Positions 16,345 through 25,947 are shown, numbered from the stretch's first letter. The stretch: DNA of 64,000 bases from Bog-756 sp963737625 (GCA_963737625.1 CAVTTK010000005.1:561507-625506); one strand, 5' to 3'. Notes: generated by a model from the letters alone, not told the origin. Translations and numbers: made by a program.

Positions 16345-17249
16345 TGGCCTCCGGTGTCCCGTCCCTCAGGACGAGGGGCCTGGGCAAGCGTTACGGGAGC
16401 CAGTGGGCCCTCCAGGAGTGCACGCTCGAGGTGGCCGAAGGTCGGGTCACGGCCCTGGTCGGGCCCAACGGGGCCGGCAAGACGACGCTGCTGCGCCTCC
16501 TGGTGGGACTGAGCACCCCCACCGAGGGAGAGGCCGAACTGCTGGGCCGGCGCCCGGAGCAGAGCGAGGACTTCCTGGCCAGCATCGGCTATCTGGCTCA
16601 AGACGTCCCCCTGTACCGACGCCTGTCGGCTGACGACCATCTGGCGCTCGGGGCCCACCTCAACCGCCAGTGGGACGCCACCGGGGCGCGGGACCGCCTG
16701 GTTCGGCTCCGGATCCCGTTGGACCGGCCGGTGGCCAGCCTCTCCGGTGGCCAACGGGCCCAGGTCGGCCTGGGCCTGGCGCTGGCCAAGCGTCCGCGGG
16801 TCCTGCTGCTCGATGAGCCGGTGGCGGCGCTCGACCCCCTGGCCCGACGCGAGTTCCTGGCGTCGCTGACCGAGGCCGTGGCCGACGGGGGCCTGTCGGT
16901 CATCCTCTCGTCACACCTGTTGCACGATCTCGAGCGGGTGTGCGACCACGTGATCCTCCTCGCCTCGTCCCGCACCCAACTGTGTGCCGAGATCGACGAC
17001 GTGCTGGCCACCCACCGCATGCTGGTCGGACCTCGGCGACCGCTGGCCGGTGTCGAGCGCTCCGTCCACGTGATCACGTCCACCCAGACCACCAACCAGA
17101 CCCGGCTGCTGGCCCGACTGGACGGCCCGGTCCTCGATCCGTCCTGGGAGGTCAGCGAAGTAGGGCTGGAGGAGATCATCCTGGCCTACATGGGCCACGA
17201 CGAGCGGGAGGCCACCCCGGTGGTCACGCTGACGGGAGGGACTCGGTGA
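16341..17249 (+). CDS. ABC transporter ATPase (YtrB-like)
   Basis: 302-residue ATP-binding subunit. Walker A GPNGAGKTT (about residues 45-53), Q-loop 'GYLAQDVPLYRRL', signature LSGGQRAQ and Walker B LLLLDEP followed by VAALDP, then 'ILSSHLLHDLERVCD'. The last 70 residues are an accessory tail. It pairs with the permease that starts inside its stop codon. The GntR partner and single permease suggest a small efflux or stress-sensing exporter. Confidence 0.9.
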   Translation: MMASGVPSLRTRGLGKRYGSQWALQECTLEVAEGRVTALVGPNGAGKTTLLRLLVGLSTPTEGEAELLGRRPEQSEDFLASIGYLAQDVPLYRRLSADDHLALGAHLNRQWDATGARDRLVRLRIPLDRPVASLSGGQRAQVGLGLALAKRPRVLLLDEPVAALDPLARREFLASLTEAVADGGLSVILSSHLLHDLERVCDHVILLASSRTQLCAEIDDVLATHRMLVGPRRPLAGVERSVHVITSTQTTNQTRLLARLDGPVLDPSWEVSEVGLEEIILAYMGHDEREATPVVTLTGGTR

Positions 17250-18190
17250 ACCAGCTCATCTGGCGGCTCCACCGGAACCAGGTGTACTTCGCCGCCGCGG
17301 CGCTGGCGGCGCTGGCCGTGCTGCTGGTGATCACCGGTGCGGTGATGGCCCACGACTACCACCGGTTCCTGGCCACCTGTGGGGCCACCCAGAGCTGCGG
17401 TGAGGGCCAGGGCCAGCTGTACGACGGCGACGGCGCCATCTTCGACGTCGTCAATCTGACCATGGTGGTGCCCCTGCTGTTCGGTCTGTTCTGGGGGGCG
17501 CCGCTGGTGGCCAAGGAGATGGAGGACGGGACCCACGCCCTGGCCTGGACCCAGGGGGTCACCCGCCGCCACTGGCTGACCACCAACGTGACCTGGGTCC
17601 TGCTCGCAGCGGCGGTGTGGGGTGCCACCATGGCCGCCTTGGTCAGTTGGTGGCGGACCCCGGAGAACGCCCTGGGCAGCCGGTTCGACTCCTTCGACGT
17701 CCAGGGCCTGGTGCCCGTGGCCTACTCGTTGTTCGCCGTGGCCCTGGGCATCGCCGTCGGATCGCTGTTCCGGCGGGTGCTGCCGGCCATCGCCACCACG
17801 CTCGGTGTGTTCGTCGCCGTGCGGGTGGCCATCGGGGTCTACCTCCGGCCCCACTTCATCGCCCCGCTGTCCAGCTCGGCCTCGTTGGCCTCGGGCGGCG
17901 CTCCCGCCGGTTCGTGGGTGATCTCGTCGGGCATCGTGGGCCCCCACGGTCAACAGCTCGGTCACGGCATCGCCCTGGCTCAGATGCCGGCCGTCTGCCT
18001 GCCGAGCGGCGTGGGGGAGAAGTCAGTCGTGCTCCCGTGCCTGATGGCCCACGGCTTCCGACAGGTGGTCGCCTATCAGCCGGCCGGCCGCTTCTGGGCC
18101 TTCCAGGGAATCGAAGGGGCCATCTTCGTGGCCCTGACCGCGGCGCTGCTCGGCCTGGCCTATTGGAGGGTGTTGTCCCGGGACGCCTGA
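17246..18190 (+). CDS. ABC transporter permease
   Basis: 314 residues with about six hydrophobic segments, a large external loop after the first (residues 30-65) containing two cysteines, and a basic loop 'AKEMEDGTHALAWTQGVTRRHW' of the ABC-2 type that contacts the ATPase. It starts at the GTG overlapping the ATPase stop (GTGA). No recognisable substrate site; it would form the membrane part of the GntR-controlled exporter. Confidence 0.85.
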   Translation: MNQLIWRLHRNQVYFAAAALAALAVLLVITGAVMAHDYHRFLATCGATQSCGEGQGQLYDGDGAIFDVVNLTMVVPLLFGLFWGAPLVAKEMEDGTHALAWTQGVTRRHWLTTNVTWVLLAAAVWGATMAALVSWWRTPENALGSRFDSFDVQGLVPVAYSLFAVALGIAVGSLFRRVLPAIATTLGVFVAVRVAIGVYLRPHFIAPLSSSASLASGGAPAGSWVISSGIVGPHGQQLGHGIALAQMPAVCLPSGVGEKSVVLPCLMAHGFRQVVAYQPAGRFWAFQGIEGAIFVALTAALLGLAYWRVLSRDA

Positions 18191-18265
18191 GGGGACCCCG
18201 AGCGCGGCCCCTGATGCCCGCATCGGACGCTGGCTACCATCGGCCCAGTCCGATCAGGGGGAACC

Positions 18266-19801
18266 ATGGCACACGACCCGGTAGTGGCCGAGACGATCAC
18301 CGAGCGGGACAGCCTCGAGCCCCACTTCACGCTGCCCGACCAGGAGGGCCGGGCCGCCGAGGCCCTGGGCCGGTACCGGGGGTCGACCGGCCGGCGGCCC
18401 AACATCCTCATGGTCCTCTTCGACGACGTCGGCTGGGGCGACTTCGGCTGCTACGGAGGAGGGGTGGCCGTGGGTGCCCCGACCCCCAACATCGACCGGT
18501 TGGCCCGGCGGGGCAAGCTCCTCACCAGCTGCTATTCGGAGCCGTCGTGCACGCCGTCGCGCGCCTCGATCATGACGGGTCGGCTGCCCATGCGCCACGG
18601 CCTGCTCCGTCCCCCCATGTACGGCCAGCCCGGCGGGCTCGACGGCGAGCTGACCCTGGCCCAGCTGCTCTCGGCGGCCGGCTACGTCACCCAGGCCGTG
18701 GGCAAGTGGCACATCGGGGAGAACATCGAGTCCCAGCCCCAGAACGTGGGCTTCGACGACTTCTACGGCTTCTTATCGGTGTCGGACATGTACACCGAGT
18801 GGCGGGACCCCAACTTCTTCCCGGAGATCGTCTACAGCGCCGAGCGCACCGCGTGGGTGGAGAACCTGCCGTTCAACAAGTGCTTCGTGCACGCCACCCG
18901 GGGCGGCGAGGCCGAGAACGTGGAGGAGGTCACCGTCCCCGTCCTCTCCCTTCTCGACGAGAAGTGGGCCGGCTACTCCCTCGAGTTCATCCGCCGGATG
19001 GGGGAGCCCGCCCGGGGGGAACGGCGGCCCTGGTTCCTCTATCACTGCACCCGCGGCGCGCACTTCGACAACTACCCCCACGAGCGGTTCCTCGGCTCGT
19101 CGCCGGCCAGGCACCCCTACAAGGACACCATCATCGAGCTCGACGACATCGTGGGCCGGCTGGTGGCCGAGTTGGAGGCCAGCGGCCAGATGGAGGACAC
19201 GCTGATCTTCCTCTCGTCGGACAACGGACCCGAGATGGAGACGTGGCCCGACGCCGCCTACTCCCCGTTCCGCAGCGCCAAGGGATCGACCTGGGAGGGA
19301 GGCCAGCGGGTCCCGGCCATCGTGACCTGGCCGGGGATGATCGCCCCTGACATCGCCACTGACGGCCTGTTCTCCCAGATGGACCTGTTCAACACCCTGC
19401 TCACCCTGGCCGACTCCGCCGGCTCCGTCCCCGAGGACCGCTTCATCGACGGGGTGGACCAGACCTCGTTCCTCCTCGACCCGGCCGGCCAGTCCAACCG
19501 CAAGTACCTCTACTACTGGCTGACCAACGTGTTCTCGGCCCTCCGGGTGGGGGAGTGGAAGTTCATGGTCGCCTCCACCTCCGATGACGACCGGGACTGC
19601 TTCAACCTGGGCGGCTTCACCGGCGTGACCCAGAAGTACTCCCACGGCCGCCTCTACAACCTGTACCTCGATCCCAAGGAGAGCCACAGCTACATGATCC
19701 GGAAGCTGGCCTACATCGACAGCTTCACCAGTGGGATCCGGGACCACTTCATCACCTACGGCCGGTACCCACCCAAGCAACCCATCGCCGCCATGCAGTA
19801 G
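18266..19801 (+). CDS. Sulfatase (type I, formylglycine-dependent)
   Basis: 511 residues. Metal ligands Asp53-Asp54 in 'MVLFDDVGWGDFG'; the sulfatase signature CTPSR at residues 95-99, whose cysteine must be converted to formylglycine; 'GKWHIGE' with active-site lysine and histidine; and the second metal site in 'LSSDNGPE'. No signal peptide is present, which favours a cytoplasmic or Tat-independent enzyme acting on sulfate esters. It begins with an AGGGGG ribosome-binding site. The substrate is unknown; it lies about 14 kb from the sulfate importer, not in the same operon. Confidence 0.92.
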   Translation: MAHDPVVAETITERDSLEPHFTLPDQEGRAAEALGRYRGSTGRRPNILMVLFDDVGWGDFGCYGGGVAVGAPTPNIDRLARRGKLLTSCYSEPSCTPSRASIMTGRLPMRHGLLRPPMYGQPGGLDGELTLAQLLSAAGYVTQAVGKWHIGENIESQPQNVGFDDFYGFLSVSDMYTEWRDPNFFPEIVYSAERTAWVENLPFNKCFVHATRGGEAENVEEVTVPVLSLLDEKWAGYSLEFIRRMGEPARGERRPWFLYHCTRGAHFDNYPHERFLGSSPARHPYKDTIIELDDIVGRLVAELEASGQMEDTLIFLSSDNGPEMETWPDAAYSPFRSAKGSTWEGGQRVPAIVTWPGMIAPDIATDGLFSQMDLFNTLLTLADSAGSVPEDRFIDGVDQTSFLLDPAGQSNRKYLYYWLTNVFSALRVGEWKFMVASTSDDDRDCFNLGGFTGVTQKYSHGRLYNLYLDPKESHSYMIRKLAYIDSFTSGIRDHFITYGRYPPKQPIAAMQ

Positions 19802-19872
19802 GAGGCACCGGGCCGGGGTGCGTCCCGCAGAGGACATCACGCCGCCGGCCGGAGGGGTTCGGCCCCGACCGG

Positions 19873-19990
19873 GTGTCGAAGGCTCGGGCGGAGCAGATCC
19901 GGTCGATCGCCGTCGAGCGCGTCGGATCACGTGTCGACCTGGTGACCGCCGAAGGCATGGCGGCGATCGACGAGGCGATGCGGTGCACCA
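19873..19990 (+). pseudogene. MazF/PemK-type toxin, C-terminal remnant
   Basis: About 39 residues (SKARAEQIRSIAVERVGSRV... AAIDEAMR) match the very end of the MazF/PemK endoribonuclease family, where KxRAEQVRxxxVERL and DEALR are typical. The N-terminal catalytic barrel is absent upstream, and the frame degenerates downstream. No antitoxin is adjacent. This is a scar of a lost toxin-antitoxin module just behind the sulfatase. Confidence 0.6.
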
Positions 19991-20046
19991 GGCCCTTGGA
20001 GACAGGCTGTCGGCCCTGCCGTTCCCGGGCACTGCCGGCCGCGCTA

Positions 20047-20060
20047 GGGGGCTCTGCCCC
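20047..20060. repeat. REP-like GC hairpin
   Basis: GGGGC-TCT-GCCCC preceded by CTAG and followed by AGACCC. The sequence resembles small palindromic repeats dispersed in many high-GC genomes. It lies between the MazF remnant and the PHA depolymerase gene, so it may mark the recombination that removed the toxin gene. Confidence 0.4.
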
Positions 20061-20173
20061 AGACCCTCGACATGCGCTCCGCCGAAGCCCGCGAGTACGG
20101 TTGGCCTGGGCTTCCCCGCTCGATCCGGGGGGCAGGCGGCGCAGGGCGCCGGTAGCCGACAGCAGGTGAACCC

Positions 20174-21397
20174 ATGCTCTACGAGGCCTACCAAGCACAA
20201 CGGGACCTGACGGCCCCGGCCCGGGCGTTCGCCGGCCTGGCCTCGTGGACGCTGGGTGAGCTGCCCGACTGCCTCACCGAGAACCGGCTGGGTCGCCGCC
20301 TGGCCGCCGGCTACGAGATGGTGGGGCGGGCCCGCCTCATCCACGAACGCCCGTCCTTCGGCATCGACCAGGTGATGGTGGGCGGCGAGCTCCTCCCCGT
20401 CCGCGAGGAGGTGGCCCTGTCGACCCCGTTCTCCTCCCTGATCCACTTCGCCAAGGACACCGACGAGTACCAGCCCAAGGTGCTGCTGGTCACGGCGCTG
20501 GCCGGGCACTTCTCCACGCTGCTCCGCTCCACCGTGCGCTCGCTGAGCGCCGACCACGACGTCTACGTCACCGATTGGCTGAACGCCCGTGACGTGGGGA
20601 TCGAGCACGGTGGCTTCGGCCTCGACGACTACATCGGCCAGGTGATCTCGTTCCTCGAGTTCATGGGGCCGGGCTCCCATCTGATGGCGGTGTGCCAGCC
20701 CTGCCCGGCGTCGTTGGCCGCCGCCTCGGTGATGGCCTCGACCGACAATCCGGCCCAGCCGAGGAGCCTGGTGCTGATGGCCGGACCCGTGGACACCCGG
20801 GTCAACCCGACCAAGGTCAACGACCTGGCCCACTCCAAGCCGATCACCTGGTTCGAGGACAACGTGATCACCACGGTGCCCCTCCGCTACCCGGGCGCCC
20901 TGCGCCGGGTCTATCCCGGGTTCCTCCAGCTGTCGGGGTTCATGGTCATGAACCTGGAGCGCCACGTGAAGCAGCACATCGAGATGTACAACGACCTGGT
21001 GCGGGGCGACTACGAGGAGGCCCGTCAGATCGGGGAGTTCTACGACGAGTACTTCGCCGTGCTGGACATGCCGGCCGAGTTCTACCTCGAGACCATCGAC
21101 CGGGTCTTCCAGCGCGAGCTGCTGGCCCAGGGGGCGTTCACCTGGCGGGGGAACCCCGTCGAGCCCGGGGCCATCCGTCGCACCGGGCTCCTGACCATCG
21201 AGGGGGAGAAGGACGACGTGTGCGGCGTGGGCCAGACCATGGCCGCCCAGGAGCTGTGCTCGGGGATCCGGCCGGCCAAGAAGCGCCACCACCTCCAACC
21301 GGGTGTCGGCCACTACGGGGTGTTCAGCGGCAGCCGGTGGGAGACCCAGGTCTACCCCATCGTGCGCAACTTCATCGCCGCCAACGACGTCGCCTGA
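20174..21397 (+). CDS. phaZ: Intracellular polyhydroxyalkanoate depolymerase PhaZ
   Basis: 407 residues of the PhaZ1-type depolymerase that breaks down the cell's own PHA granules into hydroxyacids. The nucleophile is a cysteine in 'MAVCQPCPA' (Cys174); the acid lies in 'EGEKDDVCGV' and the histidine in 'PGVGHYGVFSG' near the C terminus. The start MLYEAYQAQRDL is typical. No signal peptide, consistent with granule-bound action. It opens the PHA cluster with phasin, acyl-CoA synthetase, PHA synthase and an XRE regulator on the facing strand. Confidence 0.9.
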   Translation: MLYEAYQAQRDLTAPARAFAGLASWTLGELPDCLTENRLGRRLAAGYEMVGRARLIHERPSFGIDQVMVGGELLPVREEVALSTPFSSLIHFAKDTDEYQPKVLLVTALAGHFSTLLRSTVRSLSADHDVYVTDWLNARDVGIEHGGFGLDDYIGQVISFLEFMGPGSHLMAVCQPCPASLAAASVMASTDNPAQPRSLVLMAGPVDTRVNPTKVNDLAHSKPITWFEDNVITTVPLRYPGALRRVYPGFLQLSGFMVMNLERHVKQHIEMYNDLVRGDYEEARQIGEFYDEYFAVLDMPAEFYLETIDRVFQRELLAQGAFTWRGNPVEPGAIRRTGLLTIEGEKDDVCGVGQTMAAQELCSGIRPAKKRHHLQPGVGHYGVFSGSRWETQVYPIVRNFIAANDVA

Positions 21398-21468
21398 TCC
21401 CGACCGTACGTCGGCCGGATGTCCGGGCCGGGCGGGAGCCGGTCAGCGGTGCTCGGGCCGGGTCCCCG

Positions 21469-22125
21469 TCAGAACTCCATCTCCAGCTCTTCGACGTCGT
21501 CGTGCTCGGCCTCGGCCGCCGCCGTCCACTCCACCATGTCGGGCAGGGAGAGGATGGTCCGGCAGTAGGCCGAGGCGATCTCGCCCAGCTTGACGTCGTA
21601 GGTGCGGATGCGGGTGCACACGGGGGCGAACATGGCGTCGGCCACCGTCGGGGATCCGCCGAACAGGAAGGGACCTCCCGAGGCGGCCAGGCACTCGTTC
21701 CACAGGGACTCGATGCGGTCGATGTCGGCCTGGGCCCCGGACCACACCGGGAATCCCGGGTGACGGCCCTTGATGTTCATGGGGAGGGCCGAGCGCAGGT
21801 TGGCGAAGCCGGAGTGGATCTCACCGGACACCGAACGGCACAGGGCCCGGGTGGTCTGGTCCTCGGGGAAGAGGTGCCGCTCGGGGGTCAGCTCGTGCAG
21901 GTACTCGGCCATGGCCAGCGTGTCCCACACCACCAGGTCGCCGTGGCTCAGCCGGGGCACCAGGAACGACGGCGAGAGCAGGAGCAGTTCGGCGCGGACG
22001 CCGGGGTCCTGGCTGTCCACCGCCTCCACGACGAAGTCGAGGCCGGCGAAGCGGCACAGCAGCCATCCCCGCAACGACCACGCCCCGTAGTTCCGGCTGT
22101 TGATGGTGAGGACTGCCTGGGCCAT
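21469..22125 (-). CDS. Glutathione S-transferase family protein
   Basis: 218 residues starting at the ATG at 22125 behind GAGGAG. An N-terminal thioredoxin-like domain (residues 1-80, with 'NSRNYGAWSLRGWLL' and a SHGDLVVWDTLAM strand-turn holding the substrate-proximal Asp) and an all-helical C-terminal domain. Actinobacteria usually lack glutathione, so it may use another thiol or have become a structural protein. It sits between phaZ and the phasin gene; whether it serves PHA metabolism is unknown. Confidence 0.8.
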   Translation of the reverse strand: MAQAVLTINSRNYGAWSLRGWLLCRFAGLDFVVEAVDSQDPGVRAELLLLSPSFLVPRLSHGDLVVWDTLAMAEYLHELTPERHLFPEDQTTRALCRSVSGEIHSGFANLRSALPMNIKGRHPGFPVWSGAQADIDRIESLWNECLAASGGPFLFGGSPTVADAMFAPVCTRIRTYDVKLGEIASAYCRTILSLPDMVEWTAAAEAEHDDVEELEMEF

Positions 22126-22329
22126 GGATGACTCCTCGGCGCGGGGTTCGGGTGCCACCGGGTCACCGGGCCGACGGGCCCGGGGCGGCACCGCCGTGCT
22201 CCCGAGTCAAATTAGGCCACCCGGGCCGGACGCACCAGTAGCCGATGGGGAGCGCCCGATCAGCGGCCGCACCACCCCGACAACGCCGAGCCGCGCCATG
22301 CGGTCGGGCGCCGTCGGGGGCCCACGTCG

Positions 22330-22614
22330 CTACTTCTTGGTCACCACCGTGGCCGGGGGCATGGAGATCTCGGCCAGGCTGGACATGAAGGCGTGCTGGG
22401 CCGAGAGGAGCCGATCGGCGAACGAGAAGGTGGACTCCACCGTCTCGGTCGGGGTGGGCAGCTGGTCGGCGAAGGGGATGCGTGAGGTGTCGGGCCGGAA
22501 GGTGTCGAAGGCCGACGAGGTGGACTTGAGCGCTCCGAGCGTCCAGTTCTGGGTGGTCTCCACGACCTTCACGACGCCGTCCTGCACCTTTTCGGTCATC
22601 TCGAGTGCGTTCAT
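22330..22614 (-). CDS. Phasin-like PHA granule protein
   Basis: 94 residues, amphipathic and mostly helical (MNALEMTEKVQDGVVKVVETTQNW... LSAQHAFMSSLAEIS), as in short actinobacterial phasins that coat PHA granules. It has a good ribosome-binding site (AGGAGA) and a strong promoter directly upstream, fitting abundant expression. Assignment is based on its character and its place between the depolymerase and synthase genes; phasins diverge quickly, so a related granule protein is possible. Confidence 0.7.
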   Translation of the reverse strand: MNALEMTEKVQDGVVKVVETTQNWTLGALKSTSSAFDTFRPDTSRIPFADQLPTPTETVESTFSFADRLLSAQHAFMSSLAEISMPPATVVTKK

Positions 22615-22635
22615 GGGTATCGTCTCCTGTGGTTG

Positions 22636-22679
22636 TCAAGCGTATGCGTACTTTATCAAGCACCACGCGGAAGTCAAGC
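22636..22679 (-). promoter_or_regulatory. Phasin promoter with three TCAAGC repeats
   Basis: On the minus strand TTGACT (22677-22672), a 16-base spacer and TAAAGT (22655-22650) precede the phasin gene. The hexamer TCAAGC (GCTTGA on the coding strand) occurs at 22636-22641, 22656-22661 and 22674-22679, about two helical turns apart, so these copies flank and overlap the core promoter. They may bind the XRE regulator of the cluster. Confidence 0.55.
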
Positions 22680-22683
22680 ACGT

Positions 22684-24282
22684 CTACTGGGCGAACCGGA
22701 CCCGCAGGACCTTCTTGTCGAACTTGCCCACGCTGGTCTTGGGCACCTCCTCGATGACCTCGACCCGCTCGGGCAGCTGCCACTTGGCGAAGCCCGACCC
22801 GAGCAGATGGTCCCGCACCTGCTCCACCCCGACCTCGGCCCCGGGGGCCACGACCAGGCAGACCAGCGGACGTTCCTGCCACTTGGGGTCGGGGATGGCG
22901 ATGACCGCGGCCTCGGTGACCCCGTCCATCTGCATGACCGAGGCCTCCATGTCCACCGACGAGATCCACTCGCCACCCGACTTGATGAGGTCCTTGGTGC
23001 GGTCGGCGATGACGAAGTAGCCGTCGGGCGAGGCCACGGCCACGTCGCCGGTCTTGAACCAGCCGTCGTCGGTGAAGGCCTCCCGGCCCAGTCCGTGGAG
23101 GTAGCTGTCCACCACCCACGGGCCCCGGACGCACAGGTCGCCCATGGAGTCACCGTCGGCGGCGACGGTGGCACCGGTGTCGTCGCGGATGGTGACCTCC
23201 ACCCCGGGCAGCGGCAGGCCGGCCTGGGTGCGGGCCGCCGTCGTGACCTCGTCGTCGGGCCAGTCCCTCATGCGCTCCTGGGGCCACGCCACCGAGGCCA
23301 GCGGGGACGTCTCGGTCATGCCCCAGGCCTGGACGATGCGCACGCCGAACTGGTCGGCGTAGCGCTCGATGAGGGAGCGAGGGGGTTGGGCCCCACCACA
23401 GACGATGTGGCGGAGGTCGGGCAGCGAGCCGCCCCGCCGGGCCAGCTCGTCGGCCACCCCGAGCCACACCGAGGGCACCCCGGCGGCCACGGTGACCCGC
23501 TCGGCCGACATGAGGTCGAGGAAGTCGGATGGGTCGAGGGCGCCGGCGAAGAAGACCTGCTTGGCCCCCACGGCGGTGGCGGCATAGGGCATGCCCCAGG
23601 CGTTGGCGTGGAACATGGGCACCTGGGGGAGCACGGCGTCGCCCGGCCCGATGGACATGGCGGCGTGGCTGGTGCAGGCCAGGGCGTGGAGGAAGGTCGA
23701 CCGGTGGGTGTAGACGGCGCCTTTGGGCCGACCGGTGGTGCCCGACGTGTAGCAGAGCCCCATGGGCTGACGTTCGTCGATCTCCCGGCGTGGGTACTCG
23801 GTGGGCTGGTCGGCCAGCAGGTCCTCGTAGGCGATGGCCCCGGCGATCGACGTCTCGGGCACGGTGTCGCCCAGCACGACGACGTGGTCCAACCGGGGCA
23901 GGTGCTGGAGGGCCTCCTCCAGCAGGGGGAGCAGGTCGGGGTCGACCAGCACGGCCCGGTCGCCGGCGTCGCCGATGATGAAGGCCAGGTCCTCACCCGA
24001 GAGCCGGAGGTTGAGGGTGTGGAGCACCCGTCCGGTGCACGGCACGGCGAAGTAGGCCTCCAGGTGGCGGGCGCTGTTCCAGGCCAACGTGCCCACGGTG
24101 GCCCCCTCGGGGAGGCCCAGTCGGTCGAGGGCGTGCATCAACTGCCGGGCCCGGTCACCGAACTGCCGGTAGGTGTGGCGTTCGACGGTGCCGTCGGGGG
24201 AGCGGCTCACCAGTTCGGCGTGGGGTGCGTGCACCGGGGCGTTGTCGAACAGCAGCCAGGCGTTGAGCGGGGTGTCCATCAT
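22684..24282 (-). CDS. Long-chain acyl-CoA synthetase (AMP-forming)
   Basis: 532-residue adenylate-forming enzyme. Motifs in order: 'YTSGTTGRPKGAV' (ATP/AMP binding, about residues 170-185), 'QAWGMTETSPL' (about 320), 'WFKTGDVA' (about 420) and the C-terminal 'GKFDKKVLRVRF' with the reaction lysine. It would activate fatty or hydroxy acids to CoA thioesters, supplying the PHA synthase or re-activating the depolymerase products. The preceding phaC gene runs in the same direction and ends 25 bases before it starts. Confidence 0.9.
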   Translation of the reverse strand: MMDTPLNAWLLFDNAPVHAPHAELVSRSPDGTVERHTYRQFGDRARQLMHALDRLGLPEGATVGTLAWNSARHLEAYFAVPCTGRVLHTLNLRLSGEDLAFIIGDAGDRAVLVDPDLLPLLEEALQHLPRLDHVVVLGDTVPETSIAGAIAYEDLLADQPTEYPRREIDERQPMGLCYTSGTTGRPKGAVYTHRSTFLHALACTSHAAMSIGPGDAVLPQVPMFHANAWGMPYAATAVGAKQVFFAGALDPSDFLDLMSAERVTVAAGVPSVWLGVADELARRGGSLPDLRHIVCGGAQPPRSLIERYADQFGVRIVQAWGMTETSPLASVAWPQERMRDWPDDEVTTAARTQAGLPLPGVEVTIRDDTGATVAADGDSMGDLCVRGPWVVDSYLHGLGREAFTDDGWFKTGDVAVASPDGYFVIADRTKDLIKSGGEWISSVDMEASVMQMDGVTEAAVIAIPDPKWQERPLVCLVVAPGAEVGVEQVRDHLLGSGFAKWQLPERVEVIEEVPKTSVGKFDKKVLRVRFAQ

Positions 24283-24306
24283 GGCGCTGACCTCACGGTG
24301 CCGATC

Positions 24307-25947
24307 TCATGGGGCCAGAACGTAGTGGCCCGGTGCCGCGTACTGCACCGGGTGCCGGGCGCTGCCCAGGCCCGAGGGGGCCGGCCGACGGTCGCCCGAC
24401 CGCTCGGCGACCCAGCGACCCCACGGCTCCCACCACGAGCCGGGAAGGGTGGCCGCCGATTCCAGCCAGCACTCGGGGTCGGGCCCGAGGGCGGGGCCGA
24501 GGCACACGCTCATCTTGGGGTTGCCCGGGGGGTTGACCAGGCTCTGGATGTGCCCCGAGGTGGACAGGGCGAACTGGCTGGACCCGCCCAGCAGCTGGGT
24601 GGTGGCGTAACAGGCCTTCCACTCGGTCAGGTGGTCGGTGCGGGCGCCCACCACGAACGAGTCGCACGTCACCCGGCCGAGGTCGACCTGGGTGCCGAGC
24701 ACCGTGACGTCCCCGTTGGCCAGCGAGTTGTTGGCGAACATGTCCAGGAAGTCGAGGTGGAGTCCGGCGGGCAGCCGGGTGGGGTCGGCGTTCCAGGACA
24801 GCACGTCGAAGGCCGGGGGCCGGTCACCCAGCAGGTTGGAGCCGACCCAGTAGTTCCAGATGAGGTCGTTGGGCCGGAGCAGGCAGAAGATGGCCTCGGA
24901 CTCGTGGGCCGGGAGCACCCCCCGCCGTCGGGCCGCGGCCCGGGCATTGCGGACGATGGTGGGGCTGCCGAACATGCCGATCAGGGTGGGCACGGAGAAG
25001 TCGAGCAGGGTCACGGCGAAGGTGGCCGAGTGGATGAGGGAGTCGGACAGGGCGGCCAGCCGCCCCAGCAGGGCGGCCGTGGTGATCCCCCCGGCACACA
25101 GCGAGATGGTGTTGACCTGGTCGGTGCCGGCGATCTCCGCCGCGGCCCGCAGGGCCTCCTCCACGCCGGCCACGTAGGTGTCGAGGTCCCAGTGGCGATG
25201 CTCGATGGTGGGATTGCGCCAGCTGACCACGTACATCTGCAGGCCTTGGTTGAGGGCGTACTCCACCAGGCTGCGACCGGGGGCCAGGTCCATGAAGTAG
25301 TACTTGTTGATCTGCGGCGGCACCAGTACCACCGGCGTGGTGTGGACCTGGTCCCGCGTGGGCGAGTACTGGAGCAGTTCGCAGACCTCGTTGCGGAAGA
25401 CCACCGCTCCGGGGGTGATGCCCACATCGCGACCGACCACATGGGCATCGGGGTCGGCCGTGCGGGGCAGGCCGCGGTGGGTGACGACGTCCCGGGCCAT
25501 GTTGGCCGCTCCCGAGACCAGGCTCCGGCCCCCGGTCTCGTAGGCGCGGACCATGGCGTCGGGGTTGAGGACGAAAGCGTTGGTGGGGGACAGGGCCGAG
25601 GTCACCAAGGTGGTGGCCAGGCGGGCCCGTTGTTTGGTGCGCCAGTCCACCGGGGTCTGCTCCACCAGGGCCAGGGAGGCCCGGGACCAGGCCAGGTAGG
25701 ACTGGCCGAGACGGCGGAAGGCCGGATTCCTGCTCCAGGCGGCGTTCTTGAACCGCCAGTCCTTGGCCTCGGGGGTGACGTCCGACTTCCCGATGGCGAT
25801 CCGACCCAGTTCGAGGCCGACGCCGGCCGCGGTCCGGGGGAGACTGGTGGTGACCGTGCGCACACCCACCTGCACCGTGGCGTCGGCCAGTCCCAACGGG
25901 TCGATGCGCCCCATGAGGCGACGGGCGACTCCCGCCGGTCCCCGCAC
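24307..25947 (-). CDS. phaC: Polyhydroxyalkanoate synthase PhaC
   Basis: About 546 residues. It polymerises (R)-3-hydroxyacyl-CoA into storage polyester at the granule surface. Catalytic cysteine in the lipase-like box SLCAGG; aspartate in 'VVGARTDHLTEW' and histidine in 'STSGHIQSLVNP'. It resembles class I-type single-subunit synthases in length. The first codon in frame (25971) is TTG; I favour the GTG at 25947, with the ATG at 25914 as an alternative, because no strong ribosome-binding site is visible. It lies next to a divergent XRE regulator with a shared 240-bp control region. Confidence 0.9.
   Translation of the reverse strand: MRGPAGVARRLMGRIDPLGLADATVQVGVRTVTTSLPRTAAGVGLELGRIAIGKSDVTPEAKDWRFKNAAWSRNPAFRRLGQSYLAWSRASLALVEQTPVDWRTKQRARLATTLVTSALSPTNAFVLNPDAMVRAYETGGRSLVSGAANMARDVVTHRGLPRTADPDAHVVGRDVGITPGAVVFRNEVCELLQYSPTRDQVHTTPVVLVPPQINKYYFMDLAPGRSLVEYALNQGLQMYVVSWRNPTIEHRHWDLDTYVAGVEEALRAAAEIAGTDQVNTISLCAGGITTAALLGRLAALSDSLIHSATFAVTLLDFSVPTLIGMFGSPTIVRNARAAARRRGVLPAHESEAIFCLLRPNDLIWNYWVGSNLLGDRPPAFDVLSWNADPTRLPAGLHLDFLDMFANNSLANGDVTVLGTQVDLGRVTCDSFVVGARTDHLTEWKACYATTQLLGGSSQFALSTSGHIQSLVNPPGNPKMSVCLGPALGPDPECWLESAATLPGSWWEPWGRWVAERSGDRRPAPSGLGSARHPVQYAAPGHYVLAP

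Noticed and set aside
18773..21313. A minus-strand frame of 846 codons across the sulfatase and PhaZ genes
   Set aside because: It is antisense to two clear genes and has a low-complexity composition.
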